From positions 248,001 through 312,000 of the forward strand of contig NZ_LMPM01000002.1 in the NCBI RefSeq assembly GCF_001423845.1: a stretch of 64,000 bases of DNA, in the 5' to 3' direction. This stretch comes from Sphingomonas sp. Leaf357. GTDB lineage: Bacteria > Pseudomonadota > Alphaproteobacteria > Sphingomonadales > Sphingomonadaceae. The stretch's first letter is position 1, and every line of letters begins with the position of its first letter. The notes beneath the pieces are model-generated. The model had not been told where the DNA came from and ran no database searches. It was given only the letters and a program-made list of their open reading frames with translations. Below are positions 33,945-42,686 of the stretch, piece after piece. The position numbers and the translations under genes are program-made.

Positions 33945-35525
33945 TCAGCGTAGCAGATAGACGTCGTAATTCTCGTCGCTGATCGCGGGGCCGAACGAGG
34001 CGATCCGCGTCGTCGCGGCCTTGAACGCGCGCACGTCGCCGGGGTCGATCGAGAAATTGCCGACATATCCCTGATAGAGCGTCATCGCGGATCCCTCCGG
34101 ATCGAGCGGATATTGCATCACCGCGACCACCGGCACGCCATGATGCGCGCGCAGGCGGCGCATCGCGATCAGCAGTTCGCCCAGTGATATCGTCTTCATG
34201 GCCTGCTTCGAAAACGGCGCCACCGTTCCGAACCGCTTTGTACGCAGAAAATAGAGCCGGTTGCCTGTGTAATATGCCAGCGGTTCCAGCATGGCATCGG
34301 AATTGCCCACGATGATCGCGTTGCGATCAAGGCCGCGTGCCCGCAGCATGGCACCCAGATCGCGCGCGCGGCTTTCCGGTATGTCCTTGGCGGGAGACGT
34401 CAGATAGGCGGCGGCATTCGGTATCTGCAACGCCAGCAACAGCGTGAAACAGATGCCGCCGATCCGCTCGGGCAAGTCGAAAGCGCTATCGCTGCCCTGC
34501 CTGCCGGTGCGCCACCGCCCTCCCCTGCCGAGCGCCGCCAGCCAGTACATCGCGATCAGATAGACCAGATACAGCGAATGGTGCCGGTAAGCACCGGGAT
34601 ACACGATGTAGAAGAACAGCAGGAACGCCGCCAGCGCCGCCAGGGACGACAGGAACGCCGCCGGTGCCCGGATCAACCCCAGCGGTGCGCCGACCACCGC
34701 CAGCGCCAACACGGGCGCGGCCCAGAAGTGTTTGCCCAGCACGGCGGGCGCCAGGCTCCAGAGCGATTGCGCCGGGATGGACAGGGCCTTGGCGATCGCG
34801 CCCAACCCGATCTCGCCGGGATAGGCGTTCACCGCCGCATCGTTGACCGGCGGATAGATCGTGATCGCGCACAGCCCCGCGCCGATCGCCGCGATGCCGG
34901 CGTTGATCGCCAGCGTCCGCACCTTGGTCGTCCAGCGCAAGCCATCCTCGGTGATCAGTTCGATCGCCCAGAACAGCAACATCGCCGCCGCCAGCAACGC
35001 CGAATGCACGTTGGTGTTGCACAGCAAGGCCAGCAAAAAGCCGAGCAGCACGCCCGATTCGCGATGCCGGGCGTAGCGGTCCGCGATCACGAACAGCAGC
35101 AGCATGCTGATGCCGTAATTGCGCGCGCTCACGCTATATTCGAACAGGAAGAACGCACCGAACAGGATCAATGCGATCCGCCACGGCGCGAACGGCGACC
35201 GCAACGCCAGCAGGACCGCCGCCGCCACCCCGACGATGCCCGCCATCACCGGCAGAACTTCGCGCACCGGCACCAGGTCGTGCGCCGCGCGCAGCAGGAT
35301 GTACCACAAGGCCGGATGCCCCTCGCCCTGCACCCCGCGCAGCATCGCGGCCCAGCCGTCGCCGTTCAACGCCAGCGACAGCGCGCGCACCTCGTCGCGC
35401 CAGAACACGTGATTCCACGCGAGATAGAAGAAAGCGACCAGCCACACCGCCAGGATCGCCAGCCGCGACCCCAATTGCGGCCCGGTTTCGCGCCCCCGCA
35501 TTCGCTCGATCGGCTCGCGCTCCAT
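33945..35525 (-). CDS. GT-C fold (GT39-like) membrane glycosyltransferase, copy A
   Basis: A 526-residue integral membrane protein with 10-12 helices. After the first helix comes NHVFWRDEVRALSLALNG, with the acidic DE pair expected in the first loop of GT-C enzymes. GEGHPALWYILLRAAHDL follows, matching the HPPLYYLLL region of GT39/PMT-type transferases that use polyprenyl-phosphate sugars. A soluble C-terminal domain of about 130 residues ends with SDENYDVYLLR. A paralogue with high identity throughout (copy B) lies immediately upstream in transcription order. The adjacent GT2 could make the lipid-linked donor (inference). Acceptor unknown. Confidence 0.72.
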   Translation of the reverse strand: MEREPIERMRGRETGPQLGSRLAILAVWLVAFFYLAWNHVFWRDEVRALSLALNGDGWAAMLRGVQGEGHPALWYILLRAAHDLVPVREVLPVMAGIVGVAAAVLLALRSPFAPWRIALILFGAFFLFEYSVSARNYGISMLLLFVIADRYARHRESGVLLGFLLALLCNTNVHSALLAAAMLLFWAIELITEDGLRWTTKVRTLAINAGIAAIGAGLCAITIYPPVNDAAVNAYPGEIGLGAIAKALSIPAQSLWSLAPAVLGKHFWAAPVLALAVVGAPLGLIRAPAAFLSSLAALAAFLLFFYIVYPGAYRHHSLYLVYLIAMYWLAALGRGGRWRTGRQGSDSAFDLPERIGGICFTLLLALQIPNAAAYLTSPAKDIPESRARDLGAMLRARGLDRNAIIVGNSDAMLEPLAYYTGNRLYFLRTKRFGTVAPFSKQAMKTISLGELLIAMRRLRAHHGVPVVAVMQYPLDPEGSAMTLYQGYVGNFSIDPGDVRAFKAATTRIASFGPAISDENYDVYLLR

Positions 35526-35656
35526 CGGTTCCCGCCCGTTACCTGAAATCCGCTCCCGGCATCCACTTACCGGCCACCCGTTATCCAGTCGTTAACCGCG
35601 TTGGGTGTGCCCGGCGAGGTCACGCCTCGAAGGTCGTGTTGCGTGGAGACGAAGCG

Positions 35657-35837
35657 ATGATCGATGGCCGTAACGTCGTCCTGGTGCGGCCGGCATACGG
35701 CCGCGAACACGCCGCCTCGGGCGGTCGCCGAAATTCCCGGCGACCTCATCTTCCCCGATAAGGTGTCCAGCGACGACATGATCGCGCTCGCCCCCGGCCT
35801 GCACGTCGGCGTCTTCAGGACCGAAGGCCCTCGGTTC
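35657..35837 (+). pseudogene. duplication scar: truncated GT2 start joined to a tRNA-Trp tail
   Basis: The first part (35657-35807) is a decayed copy of the first 57 codons of the intact GT2 gene at 37579, with an identical ATGATCGATGGCCGTAA start and similar sequence to CTGCACGTC. It then joins, through about 12 bp, to ACCGAAGGCCCTCGGTTC at 35820-35837, which is the tRNA-Trp sequence from the anticodon stem to the T loop. The homology also continues into the sequence past the tRNA. It marks the junction of a tandem duplication of about 1.9 kb. No product is expected. Confidence 0.8.
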
Positions 35838-35861
35838 ATGGCCGAGTTACCCGCCCCTTCC

Positions 35862-37448
35862 TCACCGCATCACATAGACGTCGTAACTCTCGTCGCTGAT
35901 CGTCGGCCCGAACGACGCGATCCGTGTCGTCGCCGCCTGGAATGCGCGCACCTGTTCCGGGGTTATCGCGAAACTGCCGATATAGCCCTGGTCCATCACG
36001 GCGGCGGGCGCCGAAAGATCGAGCCGGTATTGCAGCACCGACACCACCGGCACGCCATAGCGCGCGCGCAATCGCCGCATCGCCGTCGTCATGTCGCCCA
36101 GCGACATCGCCCGCATCGCGCGCTTGCTCAGCGGCGCGACCGTGCCGAACCGTTCGCTGCGCATCAGATACAGCCGGTTGGCGATGTAATAGGGCATCGG
36201 CTCCAGCATCGGGTCCGCGTTGGTCACCAGGATCGCGCTGCGCTCCAGCCCCTGTGCCCGCAATAGCGCGGCCAGATCGCGCGACCGGCTCTCGAGTACG
36301 TCCTTGGACGGCGATCGCAGATAGGCGACCGCATTGGGCAATTGCATCGCCAGCAGCAGCACGAACAGCGCGCCGCCGATCCGCTCCGGCAGCGCGAGCG
36401 CGTCCCCCCGCCCCTTAGACCGCCCCTTCGACCGCCACATCGCCGGCCATCGCCCGCCGCGCCCCAGTGCCGTCAGCCAGTACATCGCGATCAGATAGAC
36501 CAGATAGAGCGATTGATGCCGGTAACCGCCGGGATAGATCAGGTAGAAGAACATCTGGAACACCGCCAGCACGGCGAGCGACGACAGCAGCGCGCCCGGT
36601 GCGCGGATCAGCCCGAACGGCGCGCCGATCAGGGCGAGCGCCAGCACCGGCCCCATCCACGGCTGGCCGTCGAGGAAATACGGCACCAGGTTCGGGAAAC
36701 ATTGCGCCGTCGCCATCAGGGCGTGGGCGATGTCGATCATGGCGATCCCGCCGGGATAGGCATTCACCGCCGCATCGTTGACCGGCGGATAGATCGTGAT
36801 CGCGCACAGCCCCGCGCCGATCGCCGCGATGCCGGCGTTGATCGCCAGCGTCCGCGCCTTCTTCGTCCAGCGCCAGCCATCTTCGGACAGCAGTTCGAGC
36901 GCCCAGAACAGCAGGAACGCCGCCGCGAGAAACGCCGAATGCACGTTGGTGTTGCACAGTAGGGCGAGCAGCAGCCCCAGCGTCACGCCGGAATCGCGAT
37001 GTCTGGTGTAGCGGTCGGCGATCACGAAGATCACCAGCATGCTGATGCCGTAATTGCGCGCGCTGACGGTATATTCGAACAGGAAGAACGCGCCGAACAG
37101 GATCGTCGCGATCCGCACAGGCGGGAACGGCGATCTGAGCACCAGCACGATGGCCGCCGCTACGCCTATGATGCCCGCCACCACCGGCAGCACTTCGCGC
37201 ACCGGCACCAGGTCGTGCGCCGCGCGCAGCAGGATGTACCACAAGGCCGGATGCCCCTCGCCCTGCACCCCGCGCAGCATCGCGCCCCAGTTGTCCCCGT
37301 TCAACGCCAGCGACAGCGCGCGCACCTCGTCGCGCCAGAACACGTGATTCCACGCGAGATAGCCGACCGCGATCAGCCACACCGCCAGGATCGCCAGCCG
37401 CGCGCCCGTTTCGCGCCCCTGCCTTCGCTCGATCGGCTCGCGCTCCAT
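35862..37448 (-). CDS. GT-C fold (GT39-like) membrane glycosyltransferase, copy B
   Basis: A 528-residue paralogue of copy A, alignable end to end: NHVFWRDEVRALSLALNGDN and GEGHPALWYILLRAAHDLVP are nearly unchanged, and the C-terminus SDESYDVYVMR matches SDENYDVYLLR. The most divergent part is the periplasmic/helical section around residues 230-290 (MIDIAHALMATAQCFPNLVP versus the copy A sequence), which may change substrate choice. Start ATG 37448 is set by alignment with copy A. Upstream it diverges from the GT2 gene across a short shared promoter region whose duplicate precedes copy A. Confidence 0.72.
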   Translation of the reverse strand: MEREPIERRQGRETGARLAILAVWLIAVGYLAWNHVFWRDEVRALSLALNGDNWGAMLRGVQGEGHPALWYILLRAAHDLVPVREVLPVVAGIIGVAAAIVLVLRSPFPPVRIATILFGAFFLFEYTVSARNYGISMLVIFVIADRYTRHRDSGVTLGLLLALLCNTNVHSAFLAAAFLLFWALELLSEDGWRWTKKARTLAINAGIAAIGAGLCAITIYPPVNDAAVNAYPGGIAMIDIAHALMATAQCFPNLVPYFLDGQPWMGPVLALALIGAPFGLIRAPGALLSSLAVLAVFQMFFYLIYPGGYRHQSLYLVYLIAMYWLTALGRGGRWPAMWRSKGRSKGRGDALALPERIGGALFVLLLAMQLPNAVAYLRSPSKDVLESRSRDLAALLRAQGLERSAILVTNADPMLEPMPYYIANRLYLMRSERFGTVAPLSKRAMRAMSLGDMTTAMRRLRARYGVPVVSVLQYRLDLSAPAAVMDQGYIGSFAITPEQVRAFQAATTRIASFGPTISDESYDVYVMR

Positions 37449-37578
37449 CCCGTTCCCGCCCGTCACTTAATTAGCTTACGGCAACCACTTACCGGCCACC
37501 CGTTATCCAGTCGTTAACCCCGTTGGGCGATATCGGCGGGGTCACGCCCCGAAGGCCGTGCTGTGTGGAGACGAAACG

Positions 37579-38400
37579 ATGATCGATGGCCGTAAAGTCG
37601 CCGTGGTGCTGCCGGCATACAATGCCGCCAAGACGCTGCGCCAGACGGTCGCGGAGATTCCGGCCGATACGATCGACGACATTATCCTCACCGACGACGG
37701 GTCCAGCGACGACACGATCGCGATCGCCCACGAACTCGGCCTGCACGTCATCGTGCACAAGGCCAATCGCGGCTATGGCGGCAACCAGAAGTCCTGCTAT
37801 TCCGCCGCCCTGTCGCGCGGTGCGGACATCGTCGTGATGCTCCATCCGGATTATCAATATTCGCCCCGTCTGGTCACCGCGATGGCCGGCATGGTGGCCT
37901 CGGGCCATTACGACGCGGTGTTCGCCTCGCGCATCCTCGGGGCCGGCGCGCTCAAGGGCGGCATGCCGCTCTACAAATATATCTGCAACCGCGCGCTCAC
38001 CGCGTTCCAGAACCTCGTCATGGGCCAGAAGCTGTCCGAATATCACACCGGCTACCGCGCCTGGAGCCGGACCGTGCTGGAAAAGCTGCCTCTGCTCGCC
38101 TGCTCGGACGATTTCGTGTTCGACAACCAGATGATCGCCCAGGCCGCGTGGCACGATTTCGCGATGGGCGAGATTTCCTGCCCGACGCGCTATTTCGCCG
38201 AGGCGTCGTCGATCAACTTCCGCCGCAGCTGCACCTACGGCATCGGCGTGGTGAAGACCGCGCTGACGTATCGCCTCGCCAAGCTGGGCGTGAAGGCCTC
38301 GCCCCTGTTCACGCCCGAGCGCGACGCCCGCCTCACCCCGGCCATCCCCGCGAGCCAGTTCGCCGCCGTGATCGAAGCCCGCCTGGAACGCGCCGCCTGA
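37579..38400 (+). CDS. GT2 glycosyltransferase (polyprenyl-phosphate sugar synthase-like)
   Basis: A 273-residue GT-A enzyme. [20 protein letters not shown] and [20 protein letters not shown] form the nucleotide-sugar site. [20 protein letters not shown] and [13 protein letters not shown] supply the catalytic aspartates, and [12 protein letters not shown] resembles the DPM1/GtrB group. These enzymes usually transfer a sugar from a nucleotide to polyprenyl phosphate. There are no C-terminal membrane helices, as in soluble DPM1-type synthases. ATG 37579 follows GGAGA. It diverges from the GT-C gene copy B; a broken copy of its start lies at 35657. Confidence 0.85.
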   Translation: MIDGRKVAVVLPAYNAAKTLRQTVAEIPADTIDDIILTDDGSSDDTIAIAHELGLHVIVHKANRGYGGNQKSCYSAALSRGADIVVMLHPDYQYSPRLVTAMAGMVASGHYDAVFASRILGAGALKGGMPLYKYICNRALTAFQNLVMGQKLSEYHTGYRAWSRTVLEKLPLLACSDDFVFDNQMIAQAAWHDFAMGEISCPTRYFAEASSINFRRSCTYGIGVVKTALTYRLAKLGVKASPLFTPERDARLTPAIPASQFAAVIEARLERAA

Positions 38401-38417
38401 GGCCATCGCGCCCCAGC

Positions 38418-38446
38418 TTGCCATCGCGTGCACGAATCGCTAGATG
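38418..38446 (+). promoter_or_regulatory. promoter of secE-nusG
   Basis: TTGCCA, a 17-bp spacer, then TAGATG. Its sequence and spacing repeat those of the tRNA-Trp promoter. A short hairpin with the loop of GGTTCTACCAAGAACC lies in the leader before the secE start. Confidence 0.6.
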
Positions 38447-38553
38447 CAGCGCCCATCCGACAGCGAGGATGAGACGGCGCCGGTTCTACCAAGAACCGGG
38501 CGGCGGCCTCTGCCCCGCCCACCGGACATTTCTAGAAACGGATTAACAGCACA

Positions 38554-38757
38554 GTGGCGAAAACGACCCCGATCGAGTTCATCCGCCAGGTTCAGGCCGA
38601 GACCAAGAAGGTCGTGTGGCCGACGCGCAAGGAAACGATCATGACCGGCGTGATGGTGATGATCATGACTTCGTTGCTCGCGGTGTTCTTCTTCGGCGTG
38701 GACAAGATCTTCCACGCGCTGGTCACGCTGCTGCTGTCGCTCGCTGCCAAGGGTTGA
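38554..38757 (+). CDS. secE: preprotein translocase subunit SecE
   Basis: A 67-residue single-helix subunit of the SecYEG channel. The conserved amphipathic part EFIRQVQAETKKVVWPTRKE precedes one membrane helix (VMVMIMTSLLAVFFFGVDKI). The length is normal for the short alphaproteobacterial form. It starts at GTG. nusG follows after 4 bp, so the two are cotranscribed as in most bacteria. Confidence 0.95.
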   Translation: MAKTTPIEFIRQVQAETKKVVWPTRKETIMTGVMVMIMTSLLAVFFFGVDKIFHALVTLLLSLAAKG

Positions 38758-38761
38758 GATC

Positions 38762-39298
38762 ATGTCGCGCTGGTACATCATTCACGCCTATTCGGGTTTC
38801 GAGGGCAAGGTCCGCGACTCGATCATGGCCGAGGCGACCCGCATGGGCCTCGAACAACTGGTCGAGCAGATCGAAGTCCCGACCGAAACCGTGACCGAGG
38901 CGCGCCGCGGCAAGAAGATCGCGGTCGAGCGCAAGTTCATGCCGGGCTATGTGCTCGCCAAGCTGAACATGAACGACGACGTCTATCACCTCGTCAAGAA
39001 CACGCCGAAGGTGACGGGCTTCCTCGGCAGCATGGGCAAGCCCCAGCCGATCAGCGAAGCCGAAGCCGCGCGCATGCTGAACAGCAAGGAAGAAGCCGCC
39101 GCCGCGCCGAAGCAGAAGATGAAGGTCGATTACGAGATCGGCGATTCGGTGAAGGTGCTCGACGGCCCGTTCGCGAGCTTCAACGGCATCGTCGAGGAAC
39201 TCGATTTCGACCGCAGCCGCGTCAAGGTATCGGTCTCGATCTTCGGCCGCGCCACGCCGGTTGAGCTCGAGTTCGAGCAGGTCGAGCGAGCGAAATAA
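38762..39298 (+). CDS. nusG: transcription termination/antitermination protein NusG
   Basis: A 178-residue NusG. The NGN domain begins RWYIIHAYSGFEGKVRDSI and contains KKIAVERKFMPGYVLAKL and NTPKVTGFLG. The KOW domain is GDSVKVLDGPFASFNGIVEE, with SVSIFGRATPVELEFEQVER at the end. NusG binds RNA polymerase, speeds elongation and links it to Rho and the ribosome. In most bacteria rplK follows at once; here 5.7 kb of other genes intervene. Confidence 0.97.
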   Translation: MSRWYIIHAYSGFEGKVRDSIMAEATRMGLEQLVEQIEVPTETVTEARRGKKIAVERKFMPGYVLAKLNMNDDVYHLVKNTPKVTGFLGSMGKPQPISEAEAARMLNSKEEAAAAPKQKMKVDYEIGDSVKVLDGPFASFNGIVEELDFDRSRVKVSVSIFGRATPVELEFEQVERAK

Positions 39299-39470
39299 CC
39301 GCTTCGCGGTAACTTCGCGTTCGCACGAGATTAGCGAAGGCTAATCACGAGACGACGCTCGACCGGCCGGCGGGTCGCTTCAGCGAACCCGACCGACGAG
39401 AGACGCGGGCTTCGCCCGCGTCCGCCAAGCAGATATCGCCGCCACTACCCGGCGCGCACCTATGAATAGC

Positions 39471-39579
39471 CCGTCATCCCGGACTCGATCCGGGATCTAA
39501 CAGGCGGCTTTCGATACCGTACATCGTGAAGCACACGCTCGCGGCACGTTGGATCCCGGATCGAGTCCGGGATGACGGC
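39471..39579. repeat. paired inverted REP-like element (CGTCATCCCGGA type)
   Basis: The left arm CCGTCATCCCGGACTCGATC then CGGGATC is mirrored by GATCCCGGATCGAGTCCGGG then ATGACGG, with a 50-bp centre containing AGGCGGCTTTCG. The element at 50344-50453 has the same layout and a similar centre. It follows nusG and could form one long hairpin. Confidence 0.8.
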
Positions 39580-39594
39580 GCTCGTCCCTGAACC

Positions 39595-41406
39595 CTACCC
39601 CCGCATCGCCGCGATCCGCTGGTCGATCCGCCGTTCCAGCACCGTCAGCGGCATCGCGCCTTCCTTCAGGATCTCGTGGAACTGCTTGAGGTCGAACTTC
39701 GCCCCCAGCGCCACCTCCGCCTTCCTGCGCGCGCGCGTCCACGCCATGTGGCCGACCTTGTAGCTGCACGCCTGCCCGGCCTGCGTGCAGTACCGCTCCA
39801 CCTCGCGCTGCGTGCGCGGCCGCGCGAAGCCGGTCGTCGCGACCATATAGTCCGTCGCCTTCTCGCGGCTCCAGCGCTTGGCGTGGATCCCGGTATCCAC
39901 CACCAGCCGGGTCGCGCGGAACAGGAACGATTGCAGATACCCCGCTCGCTCCAGCGGAGTCGCATAGGCCTTCAACTCGTCCGCCAGCTGCTCGGCATAC
40001 AGCGCCCAGCCTTCCGAATAGGCCGAGAAGAAGCCGATCTTGCGCAAGGTTGGGATGTCCTTCGATTCCTGCGCCAGGCTGATCTGCAGGTGATGCCCGG
40101 GCACACCCTCGTGGTAGGTCAGCGACGGCAGGGTATATTTCGGCCAGTCGCCCACATCCTTCAGGTTCACGAAATAGATCGCCGGCCGCGATCCATCCAG
40201 CGAGGCGCGGTTGTAATAGCCGTTCGACGCGCCGTCCTGGATCTCCACCGGCACCGCGCGGATCTCCAGCGGCTGGGTCGGCACGGTGGCGAAGACCTGC
40301 GGCAGCTTCGTGTACATCGCCTTCACCCCGGCGTTCAGCCCGTCGATCAGCTCGGCCCGCCCGGCGGCGGTGTTGGCATAGACCTGGTCGGGCGCGACGT
40401 TCAGCTTCGCCAGCCGCTCGCCCACCGTGCCGCTCGCATAGCCCTGCGATTTCAGGATCGTATCCAGCTGCGCGGTGATCTCCGCCACTTGCGCCAGCCC
40501 GATGCGGTGCACCTCGTCGGGGCTCATCGTCGTGGTCGTCGCCTGCGCCAGCGCCATCGCATACACCGCATCTCCCTGCGGCACGCGCCAGATGCCGTCG
40601 CCCGGCTTCGTCGTCGGCTTCAGCTTCTCGATCAGCGCGATCTGCCGGTCGAGCGCGGGATACACCGTGTCGGAGACGATCTTCGCCGCCTGCCCCTGCC
40701 AGTCGCCGGCGATCCCCTTGGCCGCCGCGCGCTTGACCAGCGACTGCACGATGCTCGACGTCGCCGCCGGCTGCTCGCGCAGCTTGCGCATCTGCCCCAG
40801 TGTCAGGTCGAGCGACCAGCCCGGTGCCAGATAGCCGCGCGCCGCCTCGGCCTCCTGCATCGCGCTTTCCTGATCGAGCACGGTGCCGAACTGGTCGAGC
40901 CGCGACAGATACGCATCGGCGTCGGACTTCACGGCGATCGTGTGCGCCGTGTTCAGGAAATCCGGCGTCGAGAAATAGGCGCCGCCCTGCTGGAAGATGC
41001 GATACGGGCGGATCGGGCTGTCGATCCCGAACTGATCGGCGGACGCGATCTGCGTCCCCAGCGAATATTGTACCACCTCCAGGTTCAACTGCGCCGCGGC
41101 CGACAATCCCGCCGTCGGCACCTTGGCCAGCCGCGCCAGCGCCGCCTTTGTCTGCGCGACGTCGGCCGCGCGCTTGGCCGCGGTGCGCGGCGACAGCTTG
41201 CCCTTCGACGCCGCCAACGCGCCCTTATCGAGGCCGAGCGATGTCGCCAGCTCCGGCGACCGCGCCACCGCATCCTGGAAGATCCGCTCGAACTCGGCAT
41301 TCAGCGCGGCATCCCCGCCCGCCCCCTGCGCAAGCACTCCGCCCGGCACGAACGTGGCGGCAAGCGCGGCGACGCCCCCGGTGGCAAGCAACTGGCGACG
41401 ATCCAT
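39595..41406 (-). CDS. DUF885 family metallopeptidase-like exported protein
   Basis: A 603-residue protein with a Tat-like signal (MDRRQLLATGGVAALAATFV, cleavage near VLAQ). DUF885 proteins are helical and related to thermolysin-type zincins. TYHEGVPGHHLQISLAQES holds the HE...HH metal motif, and GFFSAYSEGWALYAEQLADE is the second conserved region that supplies another ligand. The length is standard. The substrate is unknown; peptidase or carboxypeptidase activity is likely. Start chosen at 41406 because it gives the signal directly. It is unrelated to the flanking ribosomal and transcription genes. Confidence 0.87.
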   Translation of the reverse strand: MDRRQLLATGGVAALAATFVPGGVLAQGAGGDAALNAEFERIFQDAVARSPELATSLGLDKGALAASKGKLSPRTAAKRAADVAQTKAALARLAKVPTAGLSAAAQLNLEVVQYSLGTQIASADQFGIDSPIRPYRIFQQGGAYFSTPDFLNTAHTIAVKSDADAYLSRLDQFGTVLDQESAMQEAEAARGYLAPGWSLDLTLGQMRKLREQPAATSSIVQSLVKRAAAKGIAGDWQGQAAKIVSDTVYPALDRQIALIEKLKPTTKPGDGIWRVPQGDAVYAMALAQATTTTMSPDEVHRIGLAQVAEITAQLDTILKSQGYASGTVGERLAKLNVAPDQVYANTAAGRAELIDGLNAGVKAMYTKLPQVFATVPTQPLEIRAVPVEIQDGASNGYYNRASLDGSRPAIYFVNLKDVGDWPKYTLPSLTYHEGVPGHHLQISLAQESKDIPTLRKIGFFSAYSEGWALYAEQLADELKAYATPLERAGYLQSFLFRATRLVVDTGIHAKRWSREKATDYMVATTGFARPRTQREVERYCTQAGQACSYKVGHMAWTRARRKAEVALGAKFDLKQFHEILKEGAMPLTVLERRIDQRIAAMRG

Positions 41407-41498
41407 GACAGCACCCCTCATTCCCGATTATGCCCGCATCTTAGCCATGCCCGGCCCGCCGACGCTAGTAGATGATGACATGAGCTGGAACCCATCTC

Positions 41499-41585
41499 CG
41501 TTCGTCCTGAGCTTGTCGAAGGACGTGTACCGAGCGCAGCCGGAAATCGTGGAACACATGCTTCGACAGGCTCGGCACGAACGGT
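41499..41585. repeat. inverted repeat element (second copy of the CGTTCGT...GAGC type)
   Basis: CGTTCGTCCTGAGCTTGTCG then AAGGACG at the left is mirrored by GCTTCGACAGGCTCGGCACG then AACGG at the right. It matches the element at 18863-18951 in both arms, so it is a dispersed family. Confidence 0.7.
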
Positions 41586-41616
41586 TCTGCTTGAAGTCTT
41601 CGCGCCGGAATGCGGA

Positions 41617-42570
41617 TCAGCGCCGCTTTTTGGACGTATCCAGATTTCCCAATCGCCACCCGCCGAACAACGCCCGCTCCGCATGATGCGGCGCCCGCCC
41701 GCCCGCCTTGCTCCACCCCGTCACCTGATCCAGCGCGGGCAGCAAAGGCGGCGGCGGTTCGTGCGGAGATCGCGCGCCCTTCTGCGCCCGCGCCGCCTCG
41801 GCGATCTCGAACGCCTCCAGGTCGCGCCTCTGCCGCTCGCGGTACATCTCGCCCATGCGATAGGATCGCGCCTCGCTGGATTCGCCCCGGCGGCGCTTCA
41901 GGTGCGCCGGTTCGGCCTGCAGCCGCGCCTCCTTCTGATGCAGGTACAGCAGTTGCAGCGCCTGTTCGGGCGTCATCGGCGGGATCGGCGGCGGCTCGTT
42001 ATGCCGCCACGCATCGTCCGCGCCGGAATCGGCGGTGAAGCTCTCGATCAGCGCCAGCTCGACCTGTTCATAGCCCATCTCCAAGGCCAGCCGCATCTCG
42101 CGCGCGAAGGCCGGGCTCTGCTGGCGGCGGCGATAGAAGGCGCGCGGCGACGCCCCCGCCGCCGCCGCCGACAGCCGCACGTTCGCGGTCGCCGACAGCG
42201 CGGAGAGGAACGCCTGCTCGCACGCCTTGGTCAGCTTGCCCGGCTGCGCGACGCGGATCTGGCACCTGCCGTCCCTGAAGCGAACCACCACCGTCTCGCC
42301 ACCCCGCGTGCGGTGCGCCGCCAGCCCGGACATCGCCTCCGGCCTGGCCCGCCCCGCGCGGCACCCGGCGGCGCTCAGCCGGGCCTGCGCCACCGCGACC
42401 GCCGTCGCCCAGCGTGCCGCGAACGCCGGATGCGCGCCGCGCCGATGCTGCAACGTGCCATACGCCACCCCCACCTCCCGCGCCGCCAGCCGAGCATTGC
42501 CGGTGCGGCGCAGGGCCTTCAGGAAGGCGGTGTTCTCCAGCGCCTGCGTGCGGTTGAGTCGATGGGCCAT
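41617..42570 (-). CDS. protein with two terminase-small-subunit-like HTH repeats
   Basis: A 317-residue basic protein I cannot name. It has two similar helical segments: FLKALRRTGNARLAAREVGV then AYGTLQHRRGAHPAFAARW at about residues 15-55, and FLSALSATANVRLSAAAAGA then SPRAFYRRRQQSPAFAREM at about 120-160. Both resemble the DNA-binding helix-turn-helix of phage small terminase subunits. The rest is charged, and the C-terminal part is arginine/proline-rich. No large terminase, portal or other phage gene is nearby, so it may be a domesticated phage gene or an unusual DNA-binding protein. It diverges from the LuxR-type gene. Confidence 0.6.
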   Translation of the reverse strand: MAHRLNRTQALENTAFLKALRRTGNARLAAREVGVAYGTLQHRRGAHPAFAARWATAVAVAQARLSAAGCRAGRARPEAMSGLAAHRTRGGETVVVRFRDGRCQIRVAQPGKLTKACEQAFLSALSATANVRLSAAAAGASPRAFYRRRQQSPAFAREMRLALEMGYEQVELALIESFTADSGADDAWRHNEPPPIPPMTPEQALQLLYLHQKEARLQAEPAHLKRRRGESSEARSYRMGEMYRERQRRDLEAFEIAEAARAQKGARSPHEPPPPLLPALDQVTGWSKAGGRAPHHAERALFGGWRLGNLDTSKKRR

Positions 42571-42686
42571 GGCCCGTCCGCAGCTTGCAGGCGAAATCCA
42601 ACATTGCAAGGCGGGGCAGGCCTTCGCGCATCCCATCTTGATCTGGCGGAGGCGTCCTGCCATCCCCCGGGCGGGGTAATCGAAGA

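Noticed and set aside
33898..35837. The tRNA-Trp fragment repeat read as attL/attR of an integrated element
   Set aside because: No integrase or excision gene lies between the repeats, and homology extends well beyond the tRNA part into the neighbouring genes on both units, so tandem duplication explains it better.
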